Assembly: GCA_030695565.1 (NCBI GenBank)
Contig: JAUYRZ010000125.1
Span: 36,941 to 100,940 of the forward strand
Direction of reading: 5' to 3'
DNA from: Archangium sp.
Lineage (GTDB): Bacteria > Myxococcota > Myxococcia > Myxococcales > Myxococcaceae
DNA: 64,000 bases
Numbering within the stretch: position 1 is the stretch's first letter; the number at the start of each line of letters is the position of its first letter. This document shows, piece by piece, positions 25,674 to 34,903 of this stretch. The notes beneath the pieces are model-generated. The model was not told where the DNA came from, did no database searches, and saw nothing but the letters and a program-made list of their open reading frames with translations. Both the position numbers and the translations under genes were made by a program.

Positions 25674-27110
25674 TCAAGGGACCGCGGCCACGTCGACGAC
25701 CGCGCGGTACAGAATCTCCAGCCCGCGGTGCACGTTCTTCACGCTGACCCGCTCATCGCGGCCGTGAAAGGTAGCCAGCTCTTCGGGCGTGATGTCGAAC
25801 GGAACGAAGCCATACGCTCGCGCTCCTTTCGCCCGGGCCAGAATCGAGTCCGTATAGCCCGGTGAAATCACCGGCCCGGCCACCGCGTCATCGCGCCCCT
25901 CGACCGCGTGCCGCGCGAGCGCATCGAAGAACGCATCGTCGGTCTCCGACACCGCGGCCTCGAACGCCTGCAGCACCTCGAACTTGATGCCGGGCAGATC
26001 CTTCACCAGCGCCTCCAGCTCCTCCTGCATCGCCTTGGGCGTGGTGCCCGGGAGCAGTCGGCAATCCATGATCGCCGCGGTCTGCGAAGGAATGACGTTC
26101 GGCGCGCTGCCTTTGCCCTCGAAGCCGGTGATCTGGCAGGTATCGGTCACCCCGGCGCGGGTGGTGGGCTTTCCGAGCAGCTTCTTCATCGCGAAGGTGT
26201 CGACCAGTGACGGGTGCTGCATCACGAAGCCGGTGAAGCCGCCGTTCTTCTCGCCCACCCGGCGCATCAGCTCGTACATCGCCGGCTGAATGCGCGGCTT
26301 GGCCTGACGCGCGGCGAGCTTCTCCATCGCGGCGACCAGGCGCATCGGGGCGCGGTTGTCGGTCGGCGTGCTGCCGTGCCCTGCTTCGCCTTCAGCGGTG
26401 ACGCGCAGCCAGAGAATGCCCTTCTCCCCGACCGAGATGGCGAACGCGGTCTGGTTCTCGGTGAAGAGGCCGCGAATGCCCATGCCGCCTTCGTTGATGA
26501 CGTGGCTGCACTGCAGCTCGTCCCACAACGGGCCGGTGACGAGCTTCATGCCGCCTTCACCGACCTCTTCATCGGCGACCGCCAGCAGGATCACGTCGCG
26601 GTGCAGCGGCACGTTCTTGCGGGACAACCAGCGGAACACCTGCAGCTCGAGCGTGCCCATGCCCTTCATGTCGAGCGCACCGCGGCCCCAGATCATTCCA
26701 TCGACGAGCGCACCGGAGAGCGGCCCTTGCTCCTTCGGCCACAGCTCGGTCTCCGCGGGCACCGTGTCGATGTGGGAGAGCAGGCACAGCGGCTTCTCAC
26801 CTGACGGCTTGCTGGCCTTGAGCCGGGCGATGAGCGAGCCCCGGCCGGGGGCGAACTCGTGCACCTGAGACTCGATGCCGTCCTTGGCGAGCTCGGCCTT
26901 CAAGTACTCGGCGCCGATGGTCTCGTTGCCGGGTGGGTTGATGGTGTCGAGGCGCAGGTAGCCGCGCAGCACTTCGACCGCTTCGTCGCCGGCCTTGGTG
27001 AAGTCGAGCCCTTCGACGTGCTTCTCCACGCCGGGAGGCGCGGTGTGGAGCGCGCGCGGTGCACCAGCGCAAGAGAGCAGCAGCACGAGGGACACCTGAA
27101 GGATCCGCAT
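25674..27110 (-). CDS. M20 family metallopeptidase, lipoprotein
   Basis: This 478-residue protein has a lipoprotein signal (LLLSCAG). The catalytic domain shows M20 features: LLSHIDTVP (metal His and catalytic Asp), WGRGALDMKGMG (bridging Asp), AVADEEVGEGG (catalytic Glu pair) and a final metal His in ATFHGRDERV. The lid/dimerisation domain lies between about residues 240 and 370. It probably trims peptides or acylated amino acids at the cell envelope. Most bacterial M20 enzymes are cytosolic, so the lipid anchor is a point of interest but is seen in other large-genome bacteria. It is monocistronic. Confidence 0.88.
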   Translation of the reverse strand: MRILQVSLVLLLSCAGAPRALHTAPPGVEKHVEGLDFTKAGDEAVEVLRGYLRLDTINPPGNETIGAEYLKAELAKDGIESQVHEFAPGRGSLIARLKASKPSGEKPLCLLSHIDTVPAETELWPKEQGPLSGALVDGMIWGRGALDMKGMGTLELQVFRWLSRKNVPLHRDVILLAVADEEVGEGGMKLVTGPLWDELQCSHVINEGGMGIRGLFTENQTAFAISVGEKGILWLRVTAEGEAGHGSTPTDNRAPMRLVAAMEKLAARQAKPRIQPAMYELMRRVGEKNGGFTGFVMQHPSLVDTFAMKKLLGKPTTRAGVTDTCQITGFEGKGSAPNVIPSQTAAIMDCRLLPGTTPKAMQEELEALVKDLPGIKFEVLQAFEAAVSETDDAFFDALARHAVEGRDDAVAGPVISPGYTDSILARAKGARAYGFVPFDITPEELATFHGRDERVSVKNVHRGLEILYRAVVDVAAVP

Positions 27111-27123
27111 GGCCTCGACTCGT

Positions 27124-27150
27124 AACCGGTCCTCCCGAGAGCAGTCGAGG
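27124..27150. repeat. Dispersed intergenic repeat, copy B
   Basis: The core AACCGGTCCTCCCGAG is the same as at 2801 and is again followed by GTCGAGGG. It lies between divergent genes in both places. Confidence 0.5.
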
Positions 27151-27187
27151 GATTCCCTCGAGCCCGATTCCGCTATACCGCCGCGCG

Positions 27188-27967
27188 ATGCTCTCCACCG
27201 CTCAGCTCATCGGCGCCGCCGCAGCCGGAGTGGTCGGCGGCCTGCTCTCCGGCTTCTTCGGCGTGGGCGGCAACTTCATCCTGGTGCCTTTGCTGGGGTT
27301 GGCGCTCGGCCTCAATCAGCACCAGGCCCAGGGCCTCACCCTCGCAGCCCTGCTCCCTCCGCTCGGTGCACCCGCGGTCTGGCAATACCGCCGCGCGGGC
27401 GTGCCGTTGCTCTGGCCCGTGGTGGGCTTGGCGATCCTCGGTTTCCTCCCCGCGATTCCCATCGGCAGCCTGGTGGCCAACGAGCTCTCCGCGCCGGTGC
27501 TGCGCAGCATCTTCGCGGTGCTGCTCGGCGTGACCGCCCTCCGCACCTGGCGCGCGACGAAGGGGCAGAGCGTGCAGCCGCACCTCACCGAGCCGCCTCG
27601 AGGCTACATCCCCACCGCGCTGCTCTCGGGCGTCGCGGCCGGGTTCGCTTCAGGCCTGCTGGGCATCGGCGGGGCGATCGTGCTCATCCCCCTGCTCACG
27701 CGGCGGCTGGGCATGAGCCAGAAGCAGGCGCAGCTCACCAGCCTGGCGATGTTGTTGCCACCCATCGCGCTGCCCGGCGTCTGGGTCTACGCGCAGGAGA
27801 GCGGAATCCCCTGGGGCTCGTTGGTCCCGGTGGCCTGCGGCTTCGTGGTCGGCGCGTTCTTCGGCGCGAAGCTCAACCAGGTGGTGAGCCCCGCGAGGTT
27901 GACGCGAGGGTTCGCCGTGCTCCTGCTGATCAGCGCGGTGGTGTTGGTGCTCACCGCGCTGAGGTAG
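27188..27967 (+). CDS. TSUP/TauE-SafE family permease
   Basis: This 259-residue inner membrane protein has eight predicted helices in two related halves. The family hallmark, a glycine-rich loop in the first helix of each half, is visible as GLLSGFFGVGGNFILVP and GFASGLLGIGGAIVLIP. Members export or import sulfite, sulfoacetate or other small organosulfur or carboxylic anions. No neighbouring gene points to the substrate. The ATG at the first helix is taken as start; the upstream in-frame region holds no membrane segment. Confidence 0.88.
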   Translation: MLSTAQLIGAAAAGVVGGLLSGFFGVGGNFILVPLLGLALGLNQHQAQGLTLAALLPPLGAPAVWQYRRAGVPLLWPVVGLAILGFLPAIPIGSLVANELSAPVLRSIFAVLLGVTALRTWRATKGQSVQPHLTEPPRGYIPTALLSGVAAGFASGLLGIGGAIVLIPLLTRRLGMSQKQAQLTSLAMLLPPIALPGVWVYAQESGIPWGSLVPVACGFVVGAFFGAKLNQVVSPARLTRGFAVLLLISAVVLVLTALR

Positions 27968-27974
27968 GCCCGGG

Positions 27975-30284
27975 TCACATCGCGGTGAAGGTGAGGTTGA
28001 TCGCCCCCGGATCTTCGAGGTTGTACGCCTTCACCACCACGAACACCGTCAGCGGGGCGGCCGTCGTGTTTTGCACCGTCAACTGCTCCGCCACGCCACT
28101 GCCGAAGCCGTCGACGCACACCGCCGGAGGCGCGGCGCACACGGGATACGAAGCAAACAGCATCGGGTCGAGAGCGGTGCCAACCGGCACGCCGTCCACC
28201 GTCAACGTCTGCATCGCCGGAATGGTCACTTCGTAGACCACGTCCGCACCATCGGCGTTCGGGTCGGTGTTGCAGAGCACCATGATGTCGGCTTGCGCAT
28301 CGGTCAGGTCCACCGTGCGCGTGGCGGTGCCGGCGGTGAGCGTGACCACCTGGGGCAGGGTGCACGACTCATTGGTGGGCGGAGGAATGGGCGCCTGCAG
28401 CGAGAGCTCGATGCCGAACTGCGCATCGACGCCGTCGGAGCCGAGAATCACGTACCAGGTGCCCGCGGGAAGGTTGTTGCTGTTCAGGATCTCCGGACTC
28501 ATCGAGTCGGCGGCGTTCGCGCAGCGCAGCTCCGAGGTCGCGTCGGTACAAGCGCTCCGCAGCGCGAGCACCGCGTCTGAATCGCCCACGCCCGTCGCGG
28601 TGATCACCACGCGCTGCGGCTGGGTGGTGGTGAACTGGTAGACCGCGTCACCACCCGAGGGGAAGGCGCAGTCGAACCCGTAGTCGGCGATGGCGCCCGC
28701 GAGGTCGATGGTCTGGCTCATGTTCGGCACCAGCGTCGCCGGCGCCGAACAGGTGTCGTTGCTGGGCGGCAGCACGGGCGGCTCGAGCACCAGGTCGACG
28801 CCGAACTGACCCGCGTTCGCCGAGTAGGCCGAGAGCACCACGTAGTACGTGCCCGCGGGCACGTTGCGCAGGGTGAGCACCTCGGGCGAAGAGATCGCAT
28901 CGTCGATGCAGCCCAGCTCGTTCGTGTCGTCGTCACACGGCGCCGCGCGCAGCGAGATGACCCCGTCCGCCCCGCCCGTACCCGTCGCCGTCACGGTGAC
29001 CTTCTGGGCCATGGTGGTGGTGAATTGGTACACCACGTCGCCGCCGGAGGGCCCGGCGCAAGAGAACGTGTAGTCGGCCAGCGCGGCGTTCGCGTCGACC
29101 ATCTGGCTCACGTTGGGCACCAGCGTGGCGGGGTTCGCGCAGGTGTCGTTCATCGGGGGCGGCGTCGGGGGTGAGAGGGTCACGGTGAGCGTGAAGTCAC
29201 CCGTCGAGCTGCCGTCGCCATCGACCACCAGGAAGTACGTGCCGGCCGGAACACTGCGCGCGGTGAACGCACCCGCCGAACGATCGCAGCCGAGCTGGTG
29301 GGGTGCCCCGCCCACGCCACAAGTGGTGGTGAGCGCGATGACGGGTGACAGGTTCGAGGTCGACGAGGGCTCCACCGTGACCACCACGTCTTGCGGCTGC
29401 GTGAGGGTGAACGTGTAGAAGACCTCGGGCGCGAGGGCTGACTGCGCGCTGCAGGTCAGCGGCTGGCCGAAGGTGTCGTTGAAGGCGCCCGCGGTGCTGC
29501 CGTTGACCATCACCGCGCCGTTGGTGAAGGTGAGGGCTTGTGCGGCGCTGCAGCGGTCGTTGGCCGGGCCCGCCACCGGGTCGACCAGCTCGAACTGCAC
29601 GTCGTAGGTGCCGTCATTGGCGGCGTCGTCGGCGTAGTTCTCCAGCAGCACGTACCAGGTGCCCGCGGGCAAACGCTCCACGGTGAGCACCTCGGCGTTG
29701 GTGGTGTTGTCGGCGCAGGCCGCCTGCTCGAGCAGCGCGCAGGGAGAGTTCAGCAGCGCCAGCACGCCGTCCTGGTTGTTTCCGGAAGTGTCGGTGGCCG
29801 TGACGATGAGCCCCTTCGGCTCACTGAGGGTGATGGCGAACACCAGGTCGTTGCCGTCGCCGGTCGAGCTGTTGCACACCGCCTTGTACTGATTGCTCGC
29901 GGCGGCCAGGTCGACGCTCACCGTGCTGGTGGTGCCGCCATCGAACGCCACTTCGAGCGCGTAGGTGCAGATGTCGCCGGCCACGAAGACGCCGCCGTCA
30001 TCGAAGGGGTCGACCACCAGCTGGCCCGCGTCCACGCCGCCATCGGTGGTGCTTCCGCCGCCGCCGCCCACCGCGCCACCGCCCGTGCCGCCGCCACCAC
30101 CGCCTGTGCCGCCACCTTGTGCGCCGCCGCTGCCTCCGCCGATGTTGATGGTCTCGCACGCGTCGGTGACGGGGTTGCACACGCTTCCGACGCTGCAGCC
30201 GGTGTCCTTGCACCCCTTCTTCACTGCGGGGCCGCACGCGGCGAAGAGAACGATCGGCAGGGAGAGCAGGAGGATGCGCTTCAT
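27975..30284 (-). CDS. Surface lipoprotein with five PPC-like repeat modules
   Basis: This 769-residue protein has a lipobox (LFAACG), a cysteine-rich segment and a glycine-rich linker, followed by five modules of about 125 residues. Each begins near a PPxNDxC motif, contains a YxFTxxxPQxVxVT strand and ends with a PAGTYYVVL-type strand, as in bacterial pre-peptidase C-terminal domains. The module boundaries are near residues 100, 235, 370, 500 and 630. Modules 3 and 4 are the most alike. No catalytic domain is present, so it is probably a binding or surface-layer protein. The ATG follows the recognisable signal peptide. Confidence 0.8.
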   Translation of the reverse strand: MKRILLLSLPIVLFAACGPAVKKGCKDTGCSVGSVCNPVTDACETINIGGGSGGAQGGGTGGGGGGTGGGAVGGGGGSTTDGGVDAGQLVVDPFDDGGVFVAGDICTYALEVAFDGGTTSTVSVDLAAASNQYKAVCNSSTGDGNDLVFAITLSEPKGLIVTATDTSGNNQDGVLALLNSPCALLEQAACADNTTNAEVLTVERLPAGTWYVLLENYADDAANDGTYDVQFELVDPVAGPANDRCSAAQALTFTNGAVMVNGSTAGAFNDTFGQPLTCSAQSALAPEVFYTFTLTQPQDVVVTVEPSSTSNLSPVIALTTTCGVGGAPHQLGCDRSAGAFTARSVPAGTYFLVVDGDGSSTGDFTLTVTLSPPTPPPMNDTCANPATLVPNVSQMVDANAALADYTFSCAGPSGGDVVYQFTTTMAQKVTVTATGTGGADGVISLRAAPCDDDTNELGCIDDAISSPEVLTLRNVPAGTYYVVLSAYSANAGQFGVDLVLEPPVLPPSNDTCSAPATLVPNMSQTIDLAGAIADYGFDCAFPSGGDAVYQFTTTQPQRVVITATGVGDSDAVLALRSACTDATSELRCANAADSMSPEILNSNNLPAGTWYVILGSDGVDAQFGIELSLQAPIPPPTNESCTLPQVVTLTAGTATRTVDLTDAQADIMVLCNTDPNADGADVVYEVTIPAMQTLTVDGVPVGTALDPMLFASYPVCAAPPAVCVDGFGSGVAEQLTVQNTTAAPLTVFVVVKAYNLEDPGAINLTFTAM

Positions 30285-30434
30285 GAAGGGAACCCTAGAT
30301 CCAATGAGTACGGTACGCGATCTCGATGAGGTCACTGGTCAAGCCGGTGCTCGGGGCGATGGTGGTCTGCTCGTTCTGCGTGGCGATGGCGCTGCCGGAG
30401 TACTTTTCTGATCGAAGCGACCGACGGAGGTGAA

Positions 30435-31241
30435 TCAACGCATGCCGGAGATCACCTTCATCGCGAAGGCGACGCCAGCGAAGACGCCACAGCAGCCGAT
30501 CAACACGGTCGGCCACAAGGAGGCGAAGGCGGCTTGAAAGGTGGTGACCTTGTGCACCTCGCGCAGCGCCCAGATCTGCACCACCAGCAGGTACAGGCCG
30601 GCGAAGCCACCGAGCACGGGGATGGCCATCAGGACACCGACGGCCATCGCATAGCCGCCCGCGAGCAGAGTCACGTTGAGGGGCCTGGGCGTCGCACCGG
30701 TGACCCTCAAGCCCAACTGCTGCGTCCCGGCCCTGAACAAAAGCAGCAGCGGGTAGCTCAGCACGGAGACGACCGAGAGCACGGCCGCGGCGAACAGCGG
30801 GTAGTTGCCGAGCCACTCATAGAGGTCGCCGATGAGCAGCATGGGGGCGCTGTTGCCCAGCGCGGCCATCGTCTGTTTCATCTGCGCGCCCTGCCGCCAG
30901 AAATTGAAAGCGGTGTAGGGCACGGACAACAAGGCCACGAGCCCGCTCATCAGCCAGCCGTAGCTGAACGCGTCCTGCCATCGCCCCTCGGGCGAGATGG
31001 CTGAGACGTAGATCCGCGGGCTGCTCAGGCCCAGTTTGGTCTGCTCCCAGAACGCTTTCGCCAGACCCAGCCGCTCGCGGTGCTCCCAGGGCATGACGAT
31101 GGCCGGCAGCTGCAAGCGGGTGGCGCACGCGGCGCAGTTCCCGGCGGTGTCGAGCTCGCAGCGGCTGCAGAGAAAGCGCCCGCAGCGGGGGCAGGTACCG
31201 GTGGCCTGCTCGCCCGCGTGGACCACGCAGGTCGCGCTCAT
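30435..31241 (-). CDS. Yip1-domain membrane protein with N-terminal zinc-ribbon
   Basis: This 268-residue protein starts with a cysteine/histidine cluster (CVVHAG, CPRCGRFLCSRCE, CAACATR) that resembles a B-box-like zinc finger. Five or so membrane helices follow, of the Yip1/YIPF type (for example LLLLFRAGTQQLGLRV and GFAGLYLLVVQIWALREVH). Such proteins are common in Myxococcota but have no defined bacterial role. The gene is flanked by two surface-lipoprotein genes, with gaps of about 95 and 150 bases, so it is probably expressed alone. Confidence 0.75.
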   Translation of the reverse strand: MSATCVVHAGEQATGTCPRCGRFLCSRCELDTAGNCAACATRLQLPAIVMPWEHRERLGLAKAFWEQTKLGLSSPRIYVSAISPEGRWQDAFSYGWLMSGLVALLSVPYTAFNFWRQGAQMKQTMAALGNSAPMLLIGDLYEWLGNYPLFAAAVLSVVSVLSYPLLLLFRAGTQQLGLRVTGATPRPLNVTLLAGGYAMAVGVLMAIPVLGGFAGLYLLVVQIWALREVHKVTTFQAAFASLWPTVLIGCCGVFAGVAFAMKVISGMR

Positions 31242-31334
31242 GACGCGAGGCCAGAGGGGACAGAACGAGAATGAGCCATCGAGTGCCGCACGAACATGCG
31301 GCTGTATAGCCTCAGCGCTCGCGGGGACAACGCT

Positions 31335-32921
31335 TCAGCGCCGGGAGCAGCACGCCACCGGCTTGACCAGGTTGCAGGTCGCCGTGGTGTGCTTGCCGTA
31401 AGACGTCACCGTCGCGCCCAGCTGGCCACCGTTGCTGCTGAACACGCCGCCGTAGCTCCACGGCTCGTTCGTGCCGCCGTAGTAGCAGCTTCCGTTGCTG
31501 CGGGTGCCGTCACTCCCGCGCGCGAAGTCGATCCACGCGCCGCTCGCGGGGGGCGCCGCCGAGGTGTTGGCCTGGTCGTAGTCGGCCCGGGTGCACAACG
31601 ATGCGCCGGGGAACTCGCTCGCGCATTTGGTGTTCGCGCCGGGGATGCCGCCGAGATCGCCGGTGTACGTCAGCGCAGTGAACCCGCGGAAGATCATGCG
31701 CGCCGGAGCACGGCAGCAGGCGATCGGCTTGGTGAGGTTGCACGTCGCCGTGGTGTGCTTGCCGTAAGACGTCACCATCGCGCCCAGCTGGCCACCGTTG
31801 CTGCTGAACGCCCCGCCGTAGCTCCACGGCTCGTTCGTGCCTCCGTAGTAGCAGCTGCCGTTGCTGCGGGTGCCGTCAGTCCCGCGCGCGAAGTCGATCC
31901 ACGCGCCGCTCGCCGGGGCCGCTGCACCGGTGTTGGCCAGGTCGTAGTCAGCGCGGGTGCACAACGACGCGCCGGCAAACTCGGTCGCGCACTTGTTGTT
32001 CGCTCCGGGGAGCCCGCCGAGGTCGCCCGTGTACGTGGTGGACGTGAAACCAGCGAACTCGACGAAGTCACCTGCGAAGACCACCGAGCCGCCGTCGAGA
32101 AAGAGCACCGCTCCCGCAGGCCCTGAAGGACCGACGGGGCCGGTCGGACCTTGCGGGCCCGCAGGCCCGGCGCCCCCCGCAGGACCCGTCGCACCGGTGG
32201 GTCCCTGCGTTCCAGCAGGGCCGGTCAGGCCGATGGGCCCTTGCAGACCCGTCGGTCCGGTCGCGCCCGGGCTTCCCGTCGCACCGGTCGGTCCCTGGAT
32301 TCCAGCGGGGCCGGTCAAGCCGATGGGGCCCTGCAGGCCAGTCGCGCCCGTGTTGCCTGTCGCGCCGTTGCAGAGCGCCAACGTGCCTGCGTCGGGGAGC
32401 TGCAACAACACCCCGCCCGTCGCGCACTGCGTGCTCATCGCCGGAAGCGACGTCGCGCCGAGGGCTCGGCCCGGCACGCCCTGAAGACCCTGCGGGCCCA
32501 CCGCGCCGGTCGCACCCACGGCGCCGTTGCACACGTTGACGATGCCGCCGTCAGAGAGCTGCGTGACGCGAATGCCGCCGGTGGGGCACGCCGTGCCCGC
32601 GCTCACCGGAGTCACCACCACCGACGCGCCCGCGGGCCCGGTCACCACGCCGCCGTCGATCACCGTCACCACGCCCGCGGGGCCCTGGAGTCCCTGCGCC
32701 CCCATATCTCCCGTGTCACCCTTCGCTCCCTGGGGACCCACAGGGCCGATGGCACCCGTCGCTCCCATGGGACCAGGCGCACCTTCGGGGCCCATGGGAC
32801 CGGTGGCGCCCGACGGCCCCTGCTGGCCGTTCGCACCCGCGGGCCCCTCCGTGCCGGCAGGAGAACAAGCGGCAAGCGCGCACACGATCAGGCAGACCAC
32901 CAGGTGTCTCATGCTCCGCAT
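31335..32921 (-). CDS. Collagen-like lipoprotein with two tandem C-terminal modules
   Basis: This 528-residue protein has a lipoprotein signal ([11 protein letters not shown]), then three Gly-X-Y blocks: about 19 triplets, a short one, and about 28 triplets (for example [20 protein letters not shown]). Between them are short non-collagen segments that include [11 protein letters not shown] and [10 protein letters not shown]. Two modules of about 122 residues end the protein. Each begins [12 protein letters not shown], contains CTRADYD and [13 protein letters not shown], and finishes with a cysteine pair (ACC). Each module is probably a lectin-like or DUF1554-like domain. The protein is expected on the cell surface as a trimeric stalk with binding heads. 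The first ATG gives MRSMRH; an internal ATG nine bases later is also possible. Confidence 0.8.
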   Translation of the reverse strand: MRSMRHLVVCLIVCALAACSPAGTEGPAGANGQQGPSGATGPMGPEGAPGPMGATGAIGPVGPQGAKGDTGDMGAQGLQGPAGVVTVIDGGVVTGPAGASVVVTPVSAGTACPTGGIRVTQLSDGGIVNVCNGAVGATGAVGPQGLQGVPGRALGATSLPAMSTQCATGGVLLQLPDAGTLALCNGATGNTGATGLQGPIGLTGPAGIQGPTGATGSPGATGPTGLQGPIGLTGPAGTQGPTGATGPAGGAGPAGPQGPTGPVGPSGPAGAVLFLDGGSVVFAGDFVEFAGFTSTTYTGDLGGLPGANNKCATEFAGASLCTRADYDLANTGAAAPASGAWIDFARGTDGTRSNGSCYYGGTNEPWSYGGAFSSNGGQLGAMVTSYGKHTTATCNLTKPIACCRAPARMIFRGFTALTYTGDLGGIPGANTKCASEFPGASLCTRADYDQANTSAAPPASGAWIDFARGSDGTRSNGSCYYGGTNEPWSYGGVFSSNGGQLGATVTSYGKHTTATCNLVKPVACCSRR

Positions 32922-32978
32922 GACACGGGAGGCGCAGAGGAGGTGCAGATTGAATGGCCCCCGGTGGATACTTCGTGA

Positions 32979-33530
32979 ATGGCCACGAAGCGCAAGCCGG
33001 CGACGACGCTGAGCGAGACGGAGTTCTGGAAGATCCTCGGCAAGCTCAATTGGAAGAAATCGGGAGACGACGACGCGGTGATGGCGCCCGCGATCAAGGC
33101 CCTCTCGCAGAAGTCGGAGCGGGAGATCGAAGCCTTCTACGACCTGTTCACCGAGAAGCTCCACGCGCTCGACACGCGCGAGCACTGCCGCCACAGCTAC
33201 GCGGGCGAGCGGGACCCCGATGACGGCGACGTCTACATCTCGGCCGACGACTTTCTCTACCTGCGCTGCTGCGCGTTGTTGAACGGCAAGAAGTACTACG
33301 ACACCGCGCTGAAGAACCCGGCGAAGATGCCGACGAATCTCGAGTTCGAGGCGTTGCTGTATCTCGCGCCGAAGGCCTGGGAGCTCAAGACCGGCACGGA
33401 CTTCGAATACTTCACCAGGCTCAGCTTCGAGAGCTTCACCAACAAAGCGGGCTGGAAGAAGAACTCGAAGACGCGCGCCGGGTCGGCCACCGGGAAGAAC
33501 GTTCCCTCCGGAAATCGCCGGCCTTCCTGA
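32979..33530 (+). CDS. DUF4240 domain protein
   Basis: This 183-residue protein has the DUF4240 pattern: [10 protein letters not shown] at the start, an acidic helical core ([19 protein letters not shown]) and a conserved [21 protein letters not shown] block. The C terminus is basic and probably disordered. The molecular role of DUF4240 is unknown, though members often sit near toxin-immunity genes; nothing of the kind is seen here. It points away from the collagen-like lipoprotein gene, 57 bases apart, and converges on a PilZ gene. Confidence 0.7.
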   Translation: MATKRKPATTLSETEFWKILGKLNWKKSGDDDAVMAPAIKALSQKSEREIEAFYDLFTEKLHALDTREHCRHSYAGERDPDDGDVYISADDFLYLRCCALLNGKKYYDTALKNPAKMPTNLEFEALLYLAPKAWELKTGTDFEYFTRLSFESFTNKAGWKKNSKTRAGSATGKNVPSGNRRPS

Positions 33531-33549
33531 GGCCGGGCCGTCGGCTGAA

Positions 33550-33822
33550 TCAGCGCGCGCGGGTGATGCGCCCGGCGACGTCGAAGCCGCCTTCATTCGC
33601 CTGCACACGCACCACGCGGATGCTCGCGTTGAGGGCCTTCGGACCGGTCATCGTGACCTGCATGTCCGCGCCGACCACCGGCTCCATCGCGGCGTGAAAG
33701 AGCAGCCCGCGGCCTGAGAGGTTCTTGCCTTCACCTTCGAACTCGACCCCGCTCTCGAGATCCACGATGGAAAGAGAGGTGTCTTCGAGGTGCTGGCGAT
33801 CGTCCTGGCGCTGTTCGGTCAT
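33550..33822 (-). CDS. PilZ domain protein (c-di-GMP binding)
   Basis: This 90-residue protein is a single PilZ domain. Both nucleotide-binding motifs are present: RQDDR (RxxxR, residues 5-9) and NLSGRG (NxSxxG, residues 34-39). It should bind cyclic di-GMP and act as an adaptor, possibly in motility or exopolysaccharide control. The ATG has GGAG six bases upstream; the ORF continues 5' but would overlap the next gene's promoter region. It is a single gene between convergent and divergent neighbours. Confidence 0.85.
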   Translation of the reverse strand: MTEQRQDDRQHLEDTSLSIVDLESGVEFEGEGKNLSGRGLLFHAAMEPVVGADMQVTMTGPKALNASIRVVRVQANEGGFDVAGRITRAR

Positions 33823-33957
33823 CGTGGCTCCGCTTGAGGGCGCTTCATCGCGCAACAGGCACGTTACGGGGCTGGGAGCGTTGGTCAAAAAAAGGCCGGC
33901 GGCTACCGTCGCGCCACGCCGATGCCACTGCGAGTCGGTGGTGTAGGGTGCGAACCA

Positions 33958-34884
33958 ATGCGAACGCTCCTCTGGCTCTCGCTCCTCGCGACGGGGTGCG
34001 CGGCGATCTCGGCGAACTCGAACCAGTCCGGCGCTTCGTCGGCTCAGACGGGCAACTCGTCTGCGCAGTCGGCCGACAGCTCGGCCGCGAGTGGAACGTC
34101 GAACACCTCGGCCCAATCGAGCAACGCCTCGAACGCGTCTTCGAATGCGTCGAACGCGTCGACGGGCAGCTCGAATGCATCGGCCGGCAGCTCGGCCGCC
34201 TCGAACAACAGCGCCTCGTCGGCCCAGTCGGGTCAGAGCTCTGCGAACTCGTCGGGCACGCTGCAGTCTTCTGGGCAATCGAGCGGCACGCCCTCGAGCA
34301 GCGTGGTGGCAGGCAGCGCGCTGTTGCTCGGCGTGGTCGGCGGCATCATCACCACGGTCTACACGGTCAACCATCGCCGCGCGGCGCGGGCCGAGAAGGA
34401 GCAGCTGCGGCAGCTCCAGCAGACGCCGGTGCCGCAGCCGATGCCGTACAAGGTGGTGCCCATTCCGCTCGAGCCGGCTGTTCCCGGGCAGCCACCGCTG
34501 CCGCCCCCGCAGGGTCCGCCGCCGCCGCCCGCTCCGGAGTTCGAGCCCGCGCCGTTTCCCGGCAGCGCCCGCGACGAGCTGTCTCCGACGATCGACGCGA
34601 TGGTGTTGGCGCGCTCGTGGTTGATGGCGAACGAACTTCAGCTCAAGCAGGACCTCGCGATCGGTGCGGGGCCCACCATCGAAGATCTCGCGGGCATCGC
34701 CGGCATCACGCCTTCACGCCGCGCGCACTTCGGCCGCGTGCTGCAGCGCAACCGCGAGAGGCTGCTCACGCCGCACGAGGTGACGCCGCAACAAGCCGCG
34801 CAGGTGATGTCACGTGTCGGTGATCTGGTGATGGCCGATCCGCTGCTGCGCATCGACGGAGAAGCTGCGCTCGCGGCTCGGTAA
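33958..34884 (+). CDS. Low-complexity lipoprotein, member 1 of a tandem pair
   Basis: This 308-residue protein has a lipobox (LLATGCAA), then about 100 residues composed almost only of Ser, Asn, Ala, Gly and Gln, a single membrane-like segment (VAGSALLLGVVGGIITTVY), a basic stretch, a proline-rich linker and a C-terminal domain of about 100 residues. That domain (LKQDLAIGAGPTIEDLAGIAGI, then HFGRVLQRNRERLL) is shared with the next gene. It resembles the DUF3015 pattern, but only loosely. Having both a lipid anchor and an internal membrane segment is unusual, so the topology is uncertain. Confidence 0.65.
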   Translation: MRTLLWLSLLATGCAAISANSNQSGASSAQTGNSSAQSADSSAASGTSNTSAQSSNASNASSNASNASTGSSNASAGSSAASNNSASSAQSGQSSANSSGTLQSSGQSSGTPSSSVVAGSALLLGVVGGIITTVYTVNHRRAARAEKEQLRQLQQTPVPQPMPYKVVPIPLEPAVPGQPPLPPPQGPPPPPAPEFEPAPFPGSARDELSPTIDAMVLARSWLMANELQLKQDLAIGAGPTIEDLAGIAGITPSRRAHFGRVLQRNRERLLTPHEVTPQQAAQVMSRVGDLVMADPLLRIDGEAALAAR

Positions 34885-34903
34885 CTGGGCTACCCTCGCG
34901 CGC

